From the NCBI GenBank assembly GCA_965230625.1, contig CBDDLL010000001.1, positions 4,526,001 to 4,590,000 of the forward strand: DNA of 64,000 bases, given 5' to 3'. This document shows, piece by piece, positions 24,590 to 35,047 of this stretch (position 1 is the stretch's first letter; every line of letters starts with the position of its first letter). The position numbers were made by a program, and so were the translations under genes. This DNA comes from Saccharicrinis sp965230625. GTDB taxonomy: Bacteria > Bacteroidota > Bacteroidia > Bacteroidales > Marinilabiliaceae. Under the pieces are notes generated by a model, which worked only from the letters and a program-made list of their open reading frames with translations, made no database searches and was not told the DNA's origin.

Positions 24590-26290
24590 TTAATCTCTAT
24601 CTTCTTTTTTAGACCAACCAAACTGATAGTTATAGCCTAAAGTTGCTGTTGCATAACTGGTTTTACTTCCACTATTTCTTGAACGCTGCGACCAAGCTAT
24701 ATTTAAATTAATACGATGCTTCTTTTTTAATGTATAACTACTACCAATTCGAGCAGTTAATACATCGGCATTTTTCTTCTTATCTGCATATGTTCCATTC
24801 CATGATACAGATAACCTATGTCTCAAGGTTTTATCCAGCATACTTTTTCGTACCGAAAATATTGGTCCAAATGCTTCATTTAAAGACTCTGTCATTTTAT
24901 TTCGTGAATAGTTCATATTTACAGCTAAATTTAAATTAGTTGGAACAAGAGACCAACTATATCCTCCAGAAGCATTTATAAATGTACTTTTTGAGTTTTC
25001 TATTGCATCAGTTTGTTTTTGGGTAGCTTGTTGTATATTTACACCTACCATTATGCTATGTTTTTGTTTCTCTGTTTCTTTAAAACGCCAATTACTGTTA
25101 ATCGAAAAATTTTCATTTATTTGTGTAAAACGCAATGTATCCATTAACTCATAATCTGTATGAGTGTTTGTTTCTTCAAATAAAGGACGTACAAAAGAGT
25201 AATTATAAAAATTAGAATAGGTAGCATTTAAACTAATCTTATCAGAAGGTACAAAACCTATATTTAAATTCTTTACCACATCACGTTGATCTGTTTCAGA
25301 CTGGTTGTTCAAGTTTGTTTCGCGAATACCAATGCTAGCCGCTGCGGATACCTTTCCGTTTAATATTGAAGTAGCTGCATTAACTGTATAATTAACAAAG
25401 TCGTCGACCATATAATAAGCTCCTAAGGTATTATAACCGGGTTCTACATATTCCACACCAGCTCCAATTGAACCTATACGAGTACTGTAACTGGCATCTG
25501 TTTTAAAAGCATGATGACGAAATGTTGCAGCTCCATTCCAATTACTTGCACTGCTAATTCGTCTATCCTCAGTCAAAGAAGTAACCGATATTTCTCCCTT
25601 AACAGCTATATTTTGAACAGGACGTAATGAAAAAGAGGTACCCAAAACAATATTTTCCATTGGTGCAATTCCTAATGAATCTATATAATCTACAGGTTTA
25701 TTTTCATCGTCCCAACCTCTAAAAAAATGAATTCCGACTTCTCCAAATTCTAAATTATATTGAGTTTTAAATCCAGTTCCCATTCTCCTGTATTGAGGAT
25801 TAAATCCTTGTATTGTATCTCCTTTTGATTCTTTCAACAACCTACCATACATTACACTGAGTTTAAATTTATCATTAGGTGTAAGATCAACGCCAACACC
25901 TGAAAAACTGTGTCCATTTAAAGAGTATGGAGAAAAACTCATACTACTCCATCCTAAATGAGCTGTTATCCATTTATAAGAAGGGGATAATGAAAATTGA
26001 TTAAAAGGTTGAGTATATGTCCACTGATTATTCGACCATGTAAAAGTTAGAGGAACAGACATACCATAAATTGAAGTATTAACATTACCTGATAATACCA
26101 CTGAATATGGATTGATATCACCAGAAACATTGGTTTTATAAACATGATTCATGTTAATACCACCATTTACTTTTACCCCTCCTTTTTTACCTATTTGATC
26201 TAACTGTTGTGATATTGCTGATGAAAACAATATTGTCTGTAAAAATGCAAGAATGATTAAACGCTTGCTTTTTCTTTTTCTGTGGTACAT
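24590..26290 (-). CDS. Outer-membrane beta-barrel protein
   Basis: The 566-residue protein has a signal peptide ending near SSAISQQ. The rest is many alternating amphipathic strands with aromatic girdles (FKLSVMYGRL, FGEVGIHFFRGW, ISLNATYSNFYNY, HRINLNIAWSQRS, ATLGYNYQFGW), typical of a large outer-membrane barrel. It is longer than PorP/SprF proteins (about 300 residues), which often accompany SprB, and I see no TonB box or plug. It is the last gene of the - strand cluster. It could anchor, or serve as a pore for, the secreted FN3 and SprB-repeat proteins, but that is inference from position. Confidence 0.75.
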   Translation of the reverse strand: MYHRKRKSKRLIILAFLQTILFSSAISQQLDQIGKKGGVKVNGGINMNHVYKTNVSGDINPYSVVLSGNVNTSIYGMSVPLTFTWSNNQWTYTQPFNQFSLSPSYKWITAHLGWSSMSFSPYSLNGHSFSGVGVDLTPNDKFKLSVMYGRLLKESKGDTIQGFNPQYRRMGTGFKTQYNLEFGEVGIHFFRGWDDENKPVDYIDSLGIAPMENIVLGTSFSLRPVQNIAVKGEISVTSLTEDRRISSASNWNGAATFRHHAFKTDASYSTRIGSIGAGVEYVEPGYNTLGAYYMVDDFVNYTVNAATSILNGKVSAAASIGIRETNLNNQSETDQRDVVKNLNIGFVPSDKISLNATYSNFYNYSFVRPLFEETNTHTDYELMDTLRFTQINENFSINSNWRFKETEKQKHSIMVGVNIQQATQKQTDAIENSKSTFINASGGYSWSLVPTNLNLAVNMNYSRNKMTESLNEAFGPIFSVRKSMLDKTLRHRLSVSWNGTYADKKKNADVLTARIGSSYTLKKKHRINLNIAWSQRSRNSGSKTSYATATLGYNYQFGWSKKEDRD

Positions 26291-26422
26291 ATATAATTCT
26301 TGTTATATCTTATGAATAAAACAAACTTCGTATTTGCATCATTTTTAACCTACTAGCTTACTCTTATACCTAAATGGTAAAAATGTCAGAACTAATAGTA
26401 CTATTATCTAAAAGTTATAATA

Positions 26423-28462
26423 TCATCGTGGCTGAATAATAAACTCTACCTCCTTACCATAATAGTATGATGATTCATATTTATAGGTATTTCCATTAAC
26501 TCCATCTATCATATTCCATTGCCCCTCCGGAGTCCTAGCATAAATAATAAAACGTGAAGATGAATAAGAAGGGACATCCCAGGTCAACTCAATAACTTCC
26601 TTCCGTTTTATTTCCTTAACTTTAGGAGTAATCCAACCATCTTTATTGTTACGAGGATTATATTTTGCCGAAACTGGTTTATTTGGTTTACTCTCATTAC
26701 CTGCATCATCAACAGCCATAATTAAATACCTATATACATAACCTCCTTCTTCAGGTTTATCTGTTAAGCTGTTTATACTATCAGCTGGTAACACTTGTAT
26801 TAACTTCCAATTGGCACTGCCAGCTCTATTGCGATACAACAATATTTTTTCCACATCTTTTGAAGGACTGTTAGCCCAAGTTAATACAATACCAGAATTG
26901 GTAGGAGTAATTTTACGAATTAAAGGTGCAACAGGAGGTATAATATCCGGACGCTTTAATTCTAATACATCTGAGAAATCAGATTGATTTTGTGTTTGAT
27001 CATAAGCACGAATTTTATAATACACTTTCTTTGTTAATGTATTAACAGTTATATGATCAATAAACGTTGTATCTTTCACAGGTCGTGGTGTTATTGCCGA
27101 AAATTCCTCATGCATAACATTGGCCCTGTAAATCCGATATCCATAAATATCAGTCTCTGCATTAGGTTTCCAACTAATGATTACTTTACCTGATGTATCA
27201 GCAACTGCCTCTAAACCGATAGGTTTTAAGGGTGGCATTGAATCTATCACTTGAACCATTTGAGGTATACTATATCCTCCTCCTCCGTGGCTATTGAAAG
27301 CTTGTAAACGATAGTATCCTGTTGATAAAGGATTCATATCCTTAAATTTTTTCTTCATCACAGAAATGCTATCAGCAATTAAACTAAATCCTTTAGAATA
27401 TTCTTTTGAACGATAAATCCTAAACCCTTCAACTCTTTCTTTTTTTTCGTTCGCAAACTCCCATTCAATAGTAACTGTTTTGCCATCTCCTGAATATTTG
27501 TTTGTGATTAGAGGTACACTGGTTATTTGATCAACTCCATGAGCAATTACTACTTTTGAAGGAGGACTTAACTCTCCAAATACAGATATTCCAATTACAC
27601 GATAACTATACTCCTTACTATTATCTGGTATCGTATCTAAATAGTAATGATATGGTGCCTCATCGTACCCCTCCTGAGTGGTATTTATCATAGGTAAATC
27701 ATTCAATCGTTTAAATGATTTGCCTCCATCTTGCGAACGTTCAATCCAAAAACTATTAAAATAGTCTGTTTGATATTTATTATCCCATGTAATTGTTATT
27801 GAACCATCGCCACCTTTGGCTTTTACATCTGCTGGAGAAGGTAGTGGTAAATATTCGTCAACTCCGGTAAAAAAGAAAGCTGTATCTTTTTTCATATCAG
27901 CAGGAACAGAATCGTGAAAAACCCTGTACAAGTATTTCTCACCAGGTTTTACATCCTTATCAATTATCATTAATCCATGATGTTTAGCCACCTCAATACT
28001 TTGATCGGCTGCAAACAATGCAAAACCAAACCTATTTTCCTGTTCTGTAGCTTTGTTAAAAATATCAATCATGCCCATATCCTCTTCTCCTGCTTCCACA
28101 TCAAAACTGTCTCCATAAATGGACTGTGCAGCTACACCAGCATAACTATCATTATTTGCATCTAGTAATTCCCAATCGCTCAATGGACGGGGTTTTAAAG
28201 GCTCCGGAGTTAATAATATGGTTTTACGATTTTGTACCAATTCTCCATCTTTATATAACATGGTTTTGGTAACACGGTATCCATATTTATTACCAACCAA
28301 CCAAAATCTGTAAGTGGTGGGTGCCCATCTAAGCATAATGGAATCAGAAGTTGGTCGAGCTAACAAACGTAACTCATGCTTTATCCCTTCATCTTTTTGG
28401 GCTAAAACCTTACACAACGAAAAACCAACAAATATTAAAATAGTTACAAATATTCTTTTCAC
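26423..28462 (-). CDS. Secreted protein with about five fibronectin type III domains
   Basis: The 679-residue protein has a signal peptide (GFSLCKVLAQ). After a domain of about 200 residues that I do not recognise, FN3-like modules start near residues 213, 320, 410, 510 and 620, each with the ITITWD / IIISWKP / IVLTW strand and a YRIYRA-type strand. There is no T9SS sorting domain at the C-terminus. Such proteins are usually surface scaffold or adhesion modules. It lies between the immunity-like gene and the beta-barrel gene and could bridge the giant protein and the barrel. Confidence 0.85.
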   Translation of the reverse strand: MKRIFVTILIFVGFSLCKVLAQKDEGIKHELRLLARPTSDSIMLRWAPTTYRFWLVGNKYGYRVTKTMLYKDGELVQNRKTILLTPEPLKPRPLSDWELLDANNDSYAGVAAQSIYGDSFDVEAGEEDMGMIDIFNKATEQENRFGFALFAADQSIEVAKHHGLMIIDKDVKPGEKYLYRVFHDSVPADMKKDTAFFFTGVDEYLPLPSPADVKAKGGDGSITITWDNKYQTDYFNSFWIERSQDGGKSFKRLNDLPMINTTQEGYDEAPYHYYLDTIPDNSKEYSYRVIGISVFGELSPPSKVVIAHGVDQITSVPLITNKYSGDGKTVTIEWEFANEKKERVEGFRIYRSKEYSKGFSLIADSISVMKKKFKDMNPLSTGYYRLQAFNSHGGGGYSIPQMVQVIDSMPPLKPIGLEAVADTSGKVIISWKPNAETDIYGYRIYRANVMHEEFSAITPRPVKDTTFIDHITVNTLTKKVYYKIRAYDQTQNQSDFSDVLELKRPDIIPPVAPLIRKITPTNSGIVLTWANSPSKDVEKILLYRNRAGSANWKLIQVLPADSINSLTDKPEEGGYVYRYLIMAVDDAGNESKPNKPVSAKYNPRNNKDGWITPKVKEIKRKEVIELTWDVPSYSSSRFIIYARTPEGQWNMIDGVNGNTYKYESSYYYGKEVEFIIQPR

Positions 28463-28618
28463 AATATATTATGATTAATTACATACAGTATGGTCATACT
28501 TATTCTCTTGCCATATTTTGCCTTATCTAATAAATAAGACAAAACATAACTACAATAACTGTTTCTGCATTACTTTATTAATGCTATTAAAAACTGTATG
28601 TTAATTTTAATTATATAC

Positions 28619-29146
28619 TTACTCTTCGGATTTTAATTTTTTATACAATGCCCGGGCATCATCTATCCAGGTAATATCCTTGTTTATATTTTTTAACCTA
28701 ATAGACTCATACTCCGACCTATAGCGAAGATAATTATTTAATTCTCGCACCTCAGTGATATAATTAACAAACTTATCCTTCCACGAATAATCTCCATTCA
28801 TAACCGGTTCAAAGTAATCCAACAAAACACTATTAAAAAAAATAGCATAGTTTTTACCCATTGTATCTTGATCCTTTTTCCAGTTCATTTCAGAAAGTTC
28901 TAATTCAGTTTTAATTGTATAAAAACCATAAACTAAATTTGTGTAAGTCCATGGATTATAAACTAAATCATCCGAATCCTTTGGATTTTTAAATACCATG
29001 TCAACCCCAGTATAATCCCCTTTAATTATCACTATACAATTTTCGCCAACTAGTTTTATTATGTACCTACTAGTTTCTACTAGCTTAAGCTTATACTTTT
29101 CAATGGCTTCCTTCATATAGTTAGCCACATCATAACCTAATTCCAT
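28619..29146 (-). CDS. Small cytosolic protein, putative immunity protein for the adjacent toxin-like protein
   Basis: The 175-residue protein has no signal peptide or membrane helix, unlike nearly all its neighbours. It is charged and looks globular (WTYTNLVYGFYTIKTELELSE, WKDKFVNYITEVRELNNYLRY). I do not recognise its family. It lies 97 bp downstream of the 1896-residue gene, whose C-terminal part looks like a polymorphic toxin, and this is the standard place for a cognate immunity gene. The function is inferred from position and cytosolic character only. Confidence 0.6.
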   Translation of the reverse strand: MELGYDVANYMKEAIEKYKLKLVETSRYIIKLVGENCIVIIKGDYTGVDMVFKNPKDSDDLVYNPWTYTNLVYGFYTIKTELELSEMNWKKDQDTMGKNYAIFFNSVLLDYFEPVMNGDYSWKDKFVNYITEVRELNNYLRYRSEYESIRLKNINKDITWIDDARALYKKLKSEE

Positions 29147-29243
29147 ATTATTTTTAATCTTTTATTTATTCTTCAACAATTTATTGATCTCACAAAAATA
29201 ATATTTATCCTCAACCCATATTTAGATCATATTAATACTAAAA

Positions 29244-32200
29244 TCAAATATTTTCAGTATATTCTTTAAGATATTTTTTATCCTTACAAAGTTTTATGAT
29301 AAAATCATCAAACTTGTTTTCTTTTTTCAAGGCTTCTATTGCACTTTCTTTTATTAGGGCATCTAATAACGATTTATTTCCTTCCAATAATGTTACCATC
29401 TCATTTGTTTGCTTAACGGTTATTTTAAAACCATTAACTAATTTTGTTAAACTTTTTGCTAAAGGTTCGGGTAATTTTGAGATTCGTTTACAACACTTAT
29501 CTTTAGACAGATAGTTCCTTTCCCTTGATCCTTTAGTAAGTTCTTCCACTGTTTTTTCATTTACCTCATTCGTATCATATACCCCTTCCCAGTTATCTTT
29601 TGTTTCAACATCCTTCCATAAATCTGTTGTTTTTTTATCCAATTTGTCCAAAGCTTCTCTTAGTGGTATCAACATTCCTGTTTCCGGATCAGGAGCATAT
29701 CCTCTTTTCATTGCGAGTCTCATTTCCATTGCTGTTATTGTAAATTCTATACGATTATCTTCATTATCTAACTTAAAAAAGGTTGATTCTTTTCTTGGAT
29801 CATGTAAAATTATGATGACTCCATCACCTTTCTCCATTCTATTTATGGCTGCATTAAGCCATGCTGCGTTATCGCCCCAACTCCAATCATCTATATCCAA
29901 AACATCAATCCCCCCCTTATTATTTCCTACTCGAGATACTCTCATATGCGTAAATTTCTCTGTCCCATTCATGTTACCCTCAGGTCCGTCAGGATCCCTA
30001 AAACGCCCCATAACTGTGGTTGTTTTATTAGGATCCAGAATTATTTTACCTCCAAACCCTTCCCATTCAACGATAGAACGCATGGCTAGGCTTCCATCAG
30101 CATTAACTACAATTTCAAAAGTATTGGCCAAATCATCCGCAGAGTTTGAATCAATTCTATAACCTAGACCATCTACAGTGCCAAGAATCTGTTCTCCATT
30201 ATCTGACACACACCATTTGTTGGATTCAAAACCATTAAGAAGATCTTCAAGTTTATCGCTACGTCCACTAGATTCGAGAACATCCCATACTTTAGTATAA
30301 CCAGGATTATTTTTAAACTTTTTAAGCAAACGTTTATTCTTACTTAATTTTATAAGTAATGATTCTAAAGCTTCTGTGTTCTCTAAATTTGATCGAAGTG
30401 ATTTGTTGGATAATAATTCCTCAACTATATTATCAACTTGAAAAGATGAAATGTCTCCTGCATCAAGTGCTTTTCTTAATTTACTTGCAAATATTTCAGG
30501 TAGTTCATCAATACGGGATGGTTTAAATGATTTTATTAGTTTTATCAGTTGTTCCTGTGTAGCCTCAACTGTTTCGTTAATTCCATCACGTACTGTAGTA
30601 ATGAGTATTGTCTGTCCTGCATAACGTGCAAATTCCTTTCCTCCTTTTGTCATAACCGCCATTAACGGTTCTGTTCCAGCTTTAACCAATTTCAGATTAA
30701 AAAAGCGCCCTAAATATTGAATAGGATCACCTAATTTATCGAATAATTGAAATGCTTTCGTTACAGTAGATGCCATTTTACTTATTGGCCCTTCTAATGC
30801 AGCAGCATCTCCTACACAGGCAACAATTATTGGGCCCACGATAGTTCCAACAAACTCTGCTGTTACACAAGGATGTTCGCTCTCAAACATCTTTGAAATA
30901 CCGTCAGCTACCAAGTACCATATCTTTCCTGTAGTAATTTCCCCGGCACGATATATAACTTTTTCTTCACCACCGATCTTTTCTTTAATAGAAGATTCTC
31001 GTAATGTTTTAATAAAATTATTAGCATCATCCCTTCCTTTGCTAGAAAGAGGCATGGTTAACAATTTCAATAAGTCTGGTACAGACTTAACTACATCAAC
31101 TAATCCGTTATATAAACCACAAAATAAAGCAAACTTGATTTGAGAAATTTCTGCTCCTCCCAGCATATTTGCATGCTGAGGGAGTTGCTCCTTAAAGTAA
31201 TTAAATAGTATATCTTCAACAAAGATAAAACCTATGTAGCTAAAGTATTCGGCATATTGAGGATTATATCCGCTTTTGGTACAATTCCAAATATTATCAG
31301 GTATTTTTGCTTCACCAATTGCTTTTGCCATAAAGTCAAGGAAATTATATTGTATGGTGAATACCTGATCTACTGTATTATAAGAAACATCGACAAATTT
31401 TTCTAAAAAGTCCTTTTGCCTCCAATTTACAGTATTGCCCAACGCTAAAGCAATTTCATTAATCCTATCTGCAATATCCTCACCAGCAATAACCTTACGT
31501 ACACATATTTTTTCTTCTTCCTGATCATACTCCAACCAATACATGAGTTCTTTACCCAAAAGAATCTGTTTTTCCCCATTTACAATATATACATCTTTAT
31601 TGTCTTCTGTAGTTACAGTTATCGGACACTTTTTATCCCCTTTAAGAGTTAGCAATATCTTACCTACAATTTTATGACTCTTACCCGTTAAAGGATTTAC
31701 TTCCCCTCCTGAACATATCTTTTTTAACTTGGCCAATAATTCTTCTTTAACTATAACATCCTCAGGCACCAAATTATTTACATAGGTCTTTTGAACTCCA
31801 ATACCATTTCCATCTCCTACAGTAAATGGACAATCTATTATAGCTGCATCTTTCAAAGGCTTTGCAGAGCCATCCTTAGCCTTTAGGATATATTTTCCAT
31901 TATCTTTTATTTGTACAGCATAAGCTTTGGATGCATCTCCTTTGGGTGGTGTATATTTACTTTTTTGAATTCCAATATAATTTCCAGTTAACTCATACCC
32001 CATTTCCTTTTTAGAACTGTCTAAATACTTAATTCCATATAAATGCGGTTTACCTTCTGATACAATTGCCCCAACTCTTCCATAATACTTACCTTCCTTT
32101 TCCGCCATAAATGCAATCGGATAATGATGTCCATCTAAACTTATCGGATCACCTTTCATATTCAGAAAATCAATTCCTGAATTCAATAATTCTTGGATAT

Positions 32201-34934
32201 ATATTTTATCAAGGCATACATAATTAGCAAACCCTTCACCAACAAGAGCTCCTTCGTCCTCATCCTGAAATATAGAAAACAAAATCTTTTCTGGGTTATG
32301 AATTAAATCCCATTGGTACTTCCAAAGCTCCTCTCCATTAGCGTAATCCATCAAATTTTGGGTTGTGCGCTCCGGAAAATAATACTGTGCTTTATCGCTA
32401 AAAGTATGGCGAAGGTTAAAAGCTCCATGACCCAATTCATGACCTAATACAGTTGTGTTACTACCAAAATTAAATATGAACCCATATTGCCCGGTTAAAG
32501 GCATAAATCCCTGCTTTTTTGTTTGTGGCTCCTTAATAAAAAACAGGTAATAAGTATCTTTCTTTACACCTCTGGCCTTTTTGTAGGCTCTAATTACCTT
32601 GTTCATATCAGAGGTATATTTACTAAAGGTACCTGTCCCCTCTGTTTTAAAGCTCTCCGCTTTTAAGCCTTCATATTCAAAAGGTTTATCAATGCTTACT
32701 TTCCAACTAACAATAGCCGGGGCATATAACCTGTTTAATTCATTGGTAATTCCTCCTGCTCCTGTTGGACATTGTCCCCTGTTAACAGAAACCAATACTA
32801 CCTCTTTTAGTATAGGTTCATAACTTGCTAAACGTATAGCTCCAACCTCCGTAAGTATTTCATTGGTTGTACTGTCATTAATTTGTTCTTTTTTAATGGA
32901 TGCTGCTGTAAGAATTTCTTCTTCTCCATCCTGAATACCCGTTAAAAGTAATTGATCACCCTCATTACTTTTATTAAAAGAAGCTAACATTCCACTACTT
33001 CTTATGTAACGCAATGTATCTTTAGCATTACTTTTTATAATTACATCAAGATAATCAGAACGACCTGTGGCCAATGATTTCCATGCTACTCTGTCTCCAC
33101 TTTTATTGGTCTTAAAATATTCTTCAGGTTTCTTTTTTATATTTTTTGAAACCTGATCAAAACCATATTGTTGGTTTTTTGCAGCTTTAAATATTGCACT
33201 AACTCCATACTGCCCGGTTTGTGAAGCTGTACCAACACTACCAGTTTTTGCTTTGCTTCCAGTTGGTTTTGGAGCAGTAAATACTTGCCCACTGCCAGTA
33301 TCTGCAACATAAACAGTACCTCCATCCTTTGAAACAACACCTACCGTTTTACCTTCTTCGACTGTAATTGTTTTTGATTCACCTTTTTTAGTTATAACGG
33401 TTACTGTATTACCACTTATTTGTACATTAGTAATCTCTCCATCTACTTTTATTTGTTTATCTGTAGATTCCTCTACAACCTCATCAATATCAACAGTATC
33501 TTCCTCTTCATCTTCTTCGAAAATATTTTCCAAGCCAACAACCAAACCACTTTTCTCATTATATACAAGATCAATGGTTCCTTCTGTCATGCGACGATCT
33601 GCATTAATTTTAATGTTATTGAATTTAACCGCCATTTTTACAAACCCCAGGTATGGAACCAAAGCAAATCCATTTCCTGAGAAATTTCCATTTTCTCCTT
33701 CTACATCGCTTACCTGAATTGTAAAGTCTGCTGCTTTGAAGAAGTCATATCGATATAGATTTTGCAATGGTTCTGTATTGCTAACATCAAAATTATCTTT
33801 GGAACCTCCACAAGTATAATCTACATCTAAATTTGTTTTAAACCTAAGTGGAGTACTCTCCTCACTTTCTTCATCTCCACAAAGTGCTGTTACTTTTATT
33901 TCATACCCTGTGTTATCTAACAAATTCTTTATTGTATGAGCTGATAAGTTTGTTTCAGTTATTTGCCAATCCTCATCTTCTGTTGCTTTGTAGTATATAC
34001 GATATAGACGTGCATTCTTATTGGTTGAAATTTTAAGTTTAACCTCAGATGTGTTAACTCCTGCTATTTCTACCTCTGGAGTTTCGCACTGTATACCATA
34101 CTTAAATGTAAACACTTCGGATAACCCATCATTTTGGAATTTTGCACGACCTTCTAAATCAATAGCCTGTACCTGCCAGGCATAAGTAAGACCTTCCTCT
34201 AACGGTGGCATTCCCATATCATAAAGTAAATAAGGCTGCTTAGTATCATATGTAAATACTGGTGGAGATACTCGCACTATTTCGTATGGATTACGCCCTG
34301 CAGGACGTATTTCATAAAGATTAAAGCGGTAGATCGGATCTGCCATTGGTTCACTAGGCATACTACCCATCCATGAAAATCGAATTACAGGATTTGAACT
34401 TATATCTATCTGATCCTTATTTATAGGTAAGGTAAGTCGTGGAGCTCTAGTTAAGTATATAACTGCTATACCTGGTATTGCTTGTGATAGGTTTATTTTA
34501 TAATTATAATCCCATAATTCAACGTACATTTGGTAAACACCTTCAGGTAGTCTTCCTGTGCGATTATATTCTCTTAGACTATAGCCTTCAAAAACAAGAT
34601 TCTGTGGATTAAATAAATCTTTAAGATCAAATCCGGTGAGCACTTCATGCATACCTCCTTCTAAGTATAAGGGCTCTTGATACATATTAGGTTTAGTATA
34701 CAACTTTATGCCATTACCTTTAATAACTAACCTAAAATAAACAGGGTATTCTTGTAAGGATATATCATCTACATTTATATTAAGTTGCACACGACCTGGT
34801 TCACTGGCAAAATCACTTAATGAATATGGCATTGGTGGTGTAAGTACAGTATAAGTACGAACAGGGTAAACATTTTGTCCTGCAACCTGTATAGTAAGTA
34901 GTATTAATGTAAATATTATGTATATTTTTTTCAT
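29244..34934 (-). CDS. Large secreted protein: FN3-like, HExxH metallopeptidase-like and C-terminal polymorphic-toxin-like regions
   Basis: The 1896-residue protein has a signal peptide ending in VAGQ. Residues 30-370 are a beta-rich N-terminal module ending in an FN3 domain (SEVKLKISTNKNARLYRIYYKA). At 832-836 lies HELGH, within HELGHGAFNLRHTF, and a TTQNLMDY turn follows about 20 residues later, which together look like a zinc metallopeptidase with a Met-turn. A long middle region contains helix-rich and hydrophobic stretches. Near 1600-1800, DPNKTTTVMGRF and GGIDVLDIDDWSWGDNAAWLNAAI recall C-terminal toxin modules of Bacteroidota polymorphic toxins; this assignment is from memory. No T9SS sorting domain ends the protein. 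A small cytosolic gene follows as likely immunity. Confidence 0.7.
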   Translation of the reverse strand: MKKIYIIFTLILLTIQVAGQNVYPVRTYTVLTPPMPYSLSDFASEPGRVQLNINVDDISLQEYPVYFRLVIKGNGIKLYTKPNMYQEPLYLEGGMHEVLTGFDLKDLFNPQNLVFEGYSLREYNRTGRLPEGVYQMYVELWDYNYKINLSQAIPGIAVIYLTRAPRLTLPINKDQIDISSNPVIRFSWMGSMPSEPMADPIYRFNLYEIRPAGRNPYEIVRVSPPVFTYDTKQPYLLYDMGMPPLEEGLTYAWQVQAIDLEGRAKFQNDGLSEVFTFKYGIQCETPEVEIAGVNTSEVKLKISTNKNARLYRIYYKATEDEDWQITETNLSAHTIKNLLDNTGYEIKVTALCGDEESEESTPLRFKTNLDVDYTCGGSKDNFDVSNTEPLQNLYRYDFFKAADFTIQVSDVEGENGNFSGNGFALVPYLGFVKMAVKFNNIKINADRRMTEGTIDLVYNEKSGLVVGLENIFEEDEEEDTVDIDEVVEESTDKQIKVDGEITNVQISGNTVTVITKKGESKTITVEEGKTVGVVSKDGGTVYVADTGSGQVFTAPKPTGSKAKTGSVGTASQTGQYGVSAIFKAAKNQQYGFDQVSKNIKKKPEEYFKTNKSGDRVAWKSLATGRSDYLDVIIKSNAKDTLRYIRSSGMLASFNKSNEGDQLLLTGIQDGEEEILTAASIKKEQINDSTTNEILTEVGAIRLASYEPILKEVVLVSVNRGQCPTGAGGITNELNRLYAPAIVSWKVSIDKPFEYEGLKAESFKTEGTGTFSKYTSDMNKVIRAYKKARGVKKDTYYLFFIKEPQTKKQGFMPLTGQYGFIFNFGSNTTVLGHELGHGAFNLRHTFSDKAQYYFPERTTQNLMDYANGEELWKYQWDLIHNPEKILFSIFQDEDEGALVGEGFANYVCLDKIYIQELLNSGIDFLNMKGDPISLDGHHYPIAFMAEKEGKYYGRVGAIVSEGKPHLYGIKYLDSSKKEMGYELTGNYIGIQKSKYTPPKGDASKAYAVQIKDNGKYILKAKDGSAKPLKDAAIIDCPFTVGDGNGIGVQKTYVNNLVPEDVIVKEELLAKLKKICSGGEVNPLTGKSHKIVGKILLTLKGDKKCPITVTTEDNKDVYIVNGEKQILLGKELMYWLEYDQEEEKICVRKVIAGEDIADRINEIALALGNTVNWRQKDFLEKFVDVSYNTVDQVFTIQYNFLDFMAKAIGEAKIPDNIWNCTKSGYNPQYAEYFSYIGFIFVEDILFNYFKEQLPQHANMLGGAEISQIKFALFCGLYNGLVDVVKSVPDLLKLLTMPLSSKGRDDANNFIKTLRESSIKEKIGGEEKVIYRAGEITTGKIWYLVADGISKMFESEHPCVTAEFVGTIVGPIIVACVGDAAALEGPISKMASTVTKAFQLFDKLGDPIQYLGRFFNLKLVKAGTEPLMAVMTKGGKEFARYAGQTILITTVRDGINETVEATQEQLIKLIKSFKPSRIDELPEIFASKLRKALDAGDISSFQVDNIVEELLSNKSLRSNLENTEALESLLIKLSKNKRLLKKFKNNPGYTKVWDVLESSGRSDKLEDLLNGFESNKWCVSDNGEQILGTVDGLGYRIDSNSADDLANTFEIVVNADGSLAMRSIVEWEGFGGKIILDPNKTTTVMGRFRDPDGPEGNMNGTEKFTHMRVSRVGNNKGGIDVLDIDDWSWGDNAAWLNAAINRMEKGDGVIIILHDPRKESTFFKLDNEDNRIEFTITAMEMRLAMKRGYAPDPETGMLIPLREALDKLDKKTTDLWKDVETKDNWEGVYDTNEVNEKTVEELTKGSRERNYLSKDKCCKRISKLPEPLAKSLTKLVNGFKITVKQTNEMVTLLEGNKSLLDALIKESAIEALKKENKFDDFIIKLCKDKKYLKEYTENI

Positions 34935-35047
34935 TTCTTATGAATATCAAAATATTAGCTATTTGCTATACTATATTGTAACTGATCGTTGATTTAAATA
35001 ATAGATTGATTATACTACTTAGACTTTGAAATTATTTTTTGAGCTTT

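Noticed and set aside
24590..26290. PorP/SprF assignment for the beta-barrel gene
   Set aside because: At 566 residues it is much longer than that family, and I do not see its characteristic motifs, so only a general barrel is claimed.
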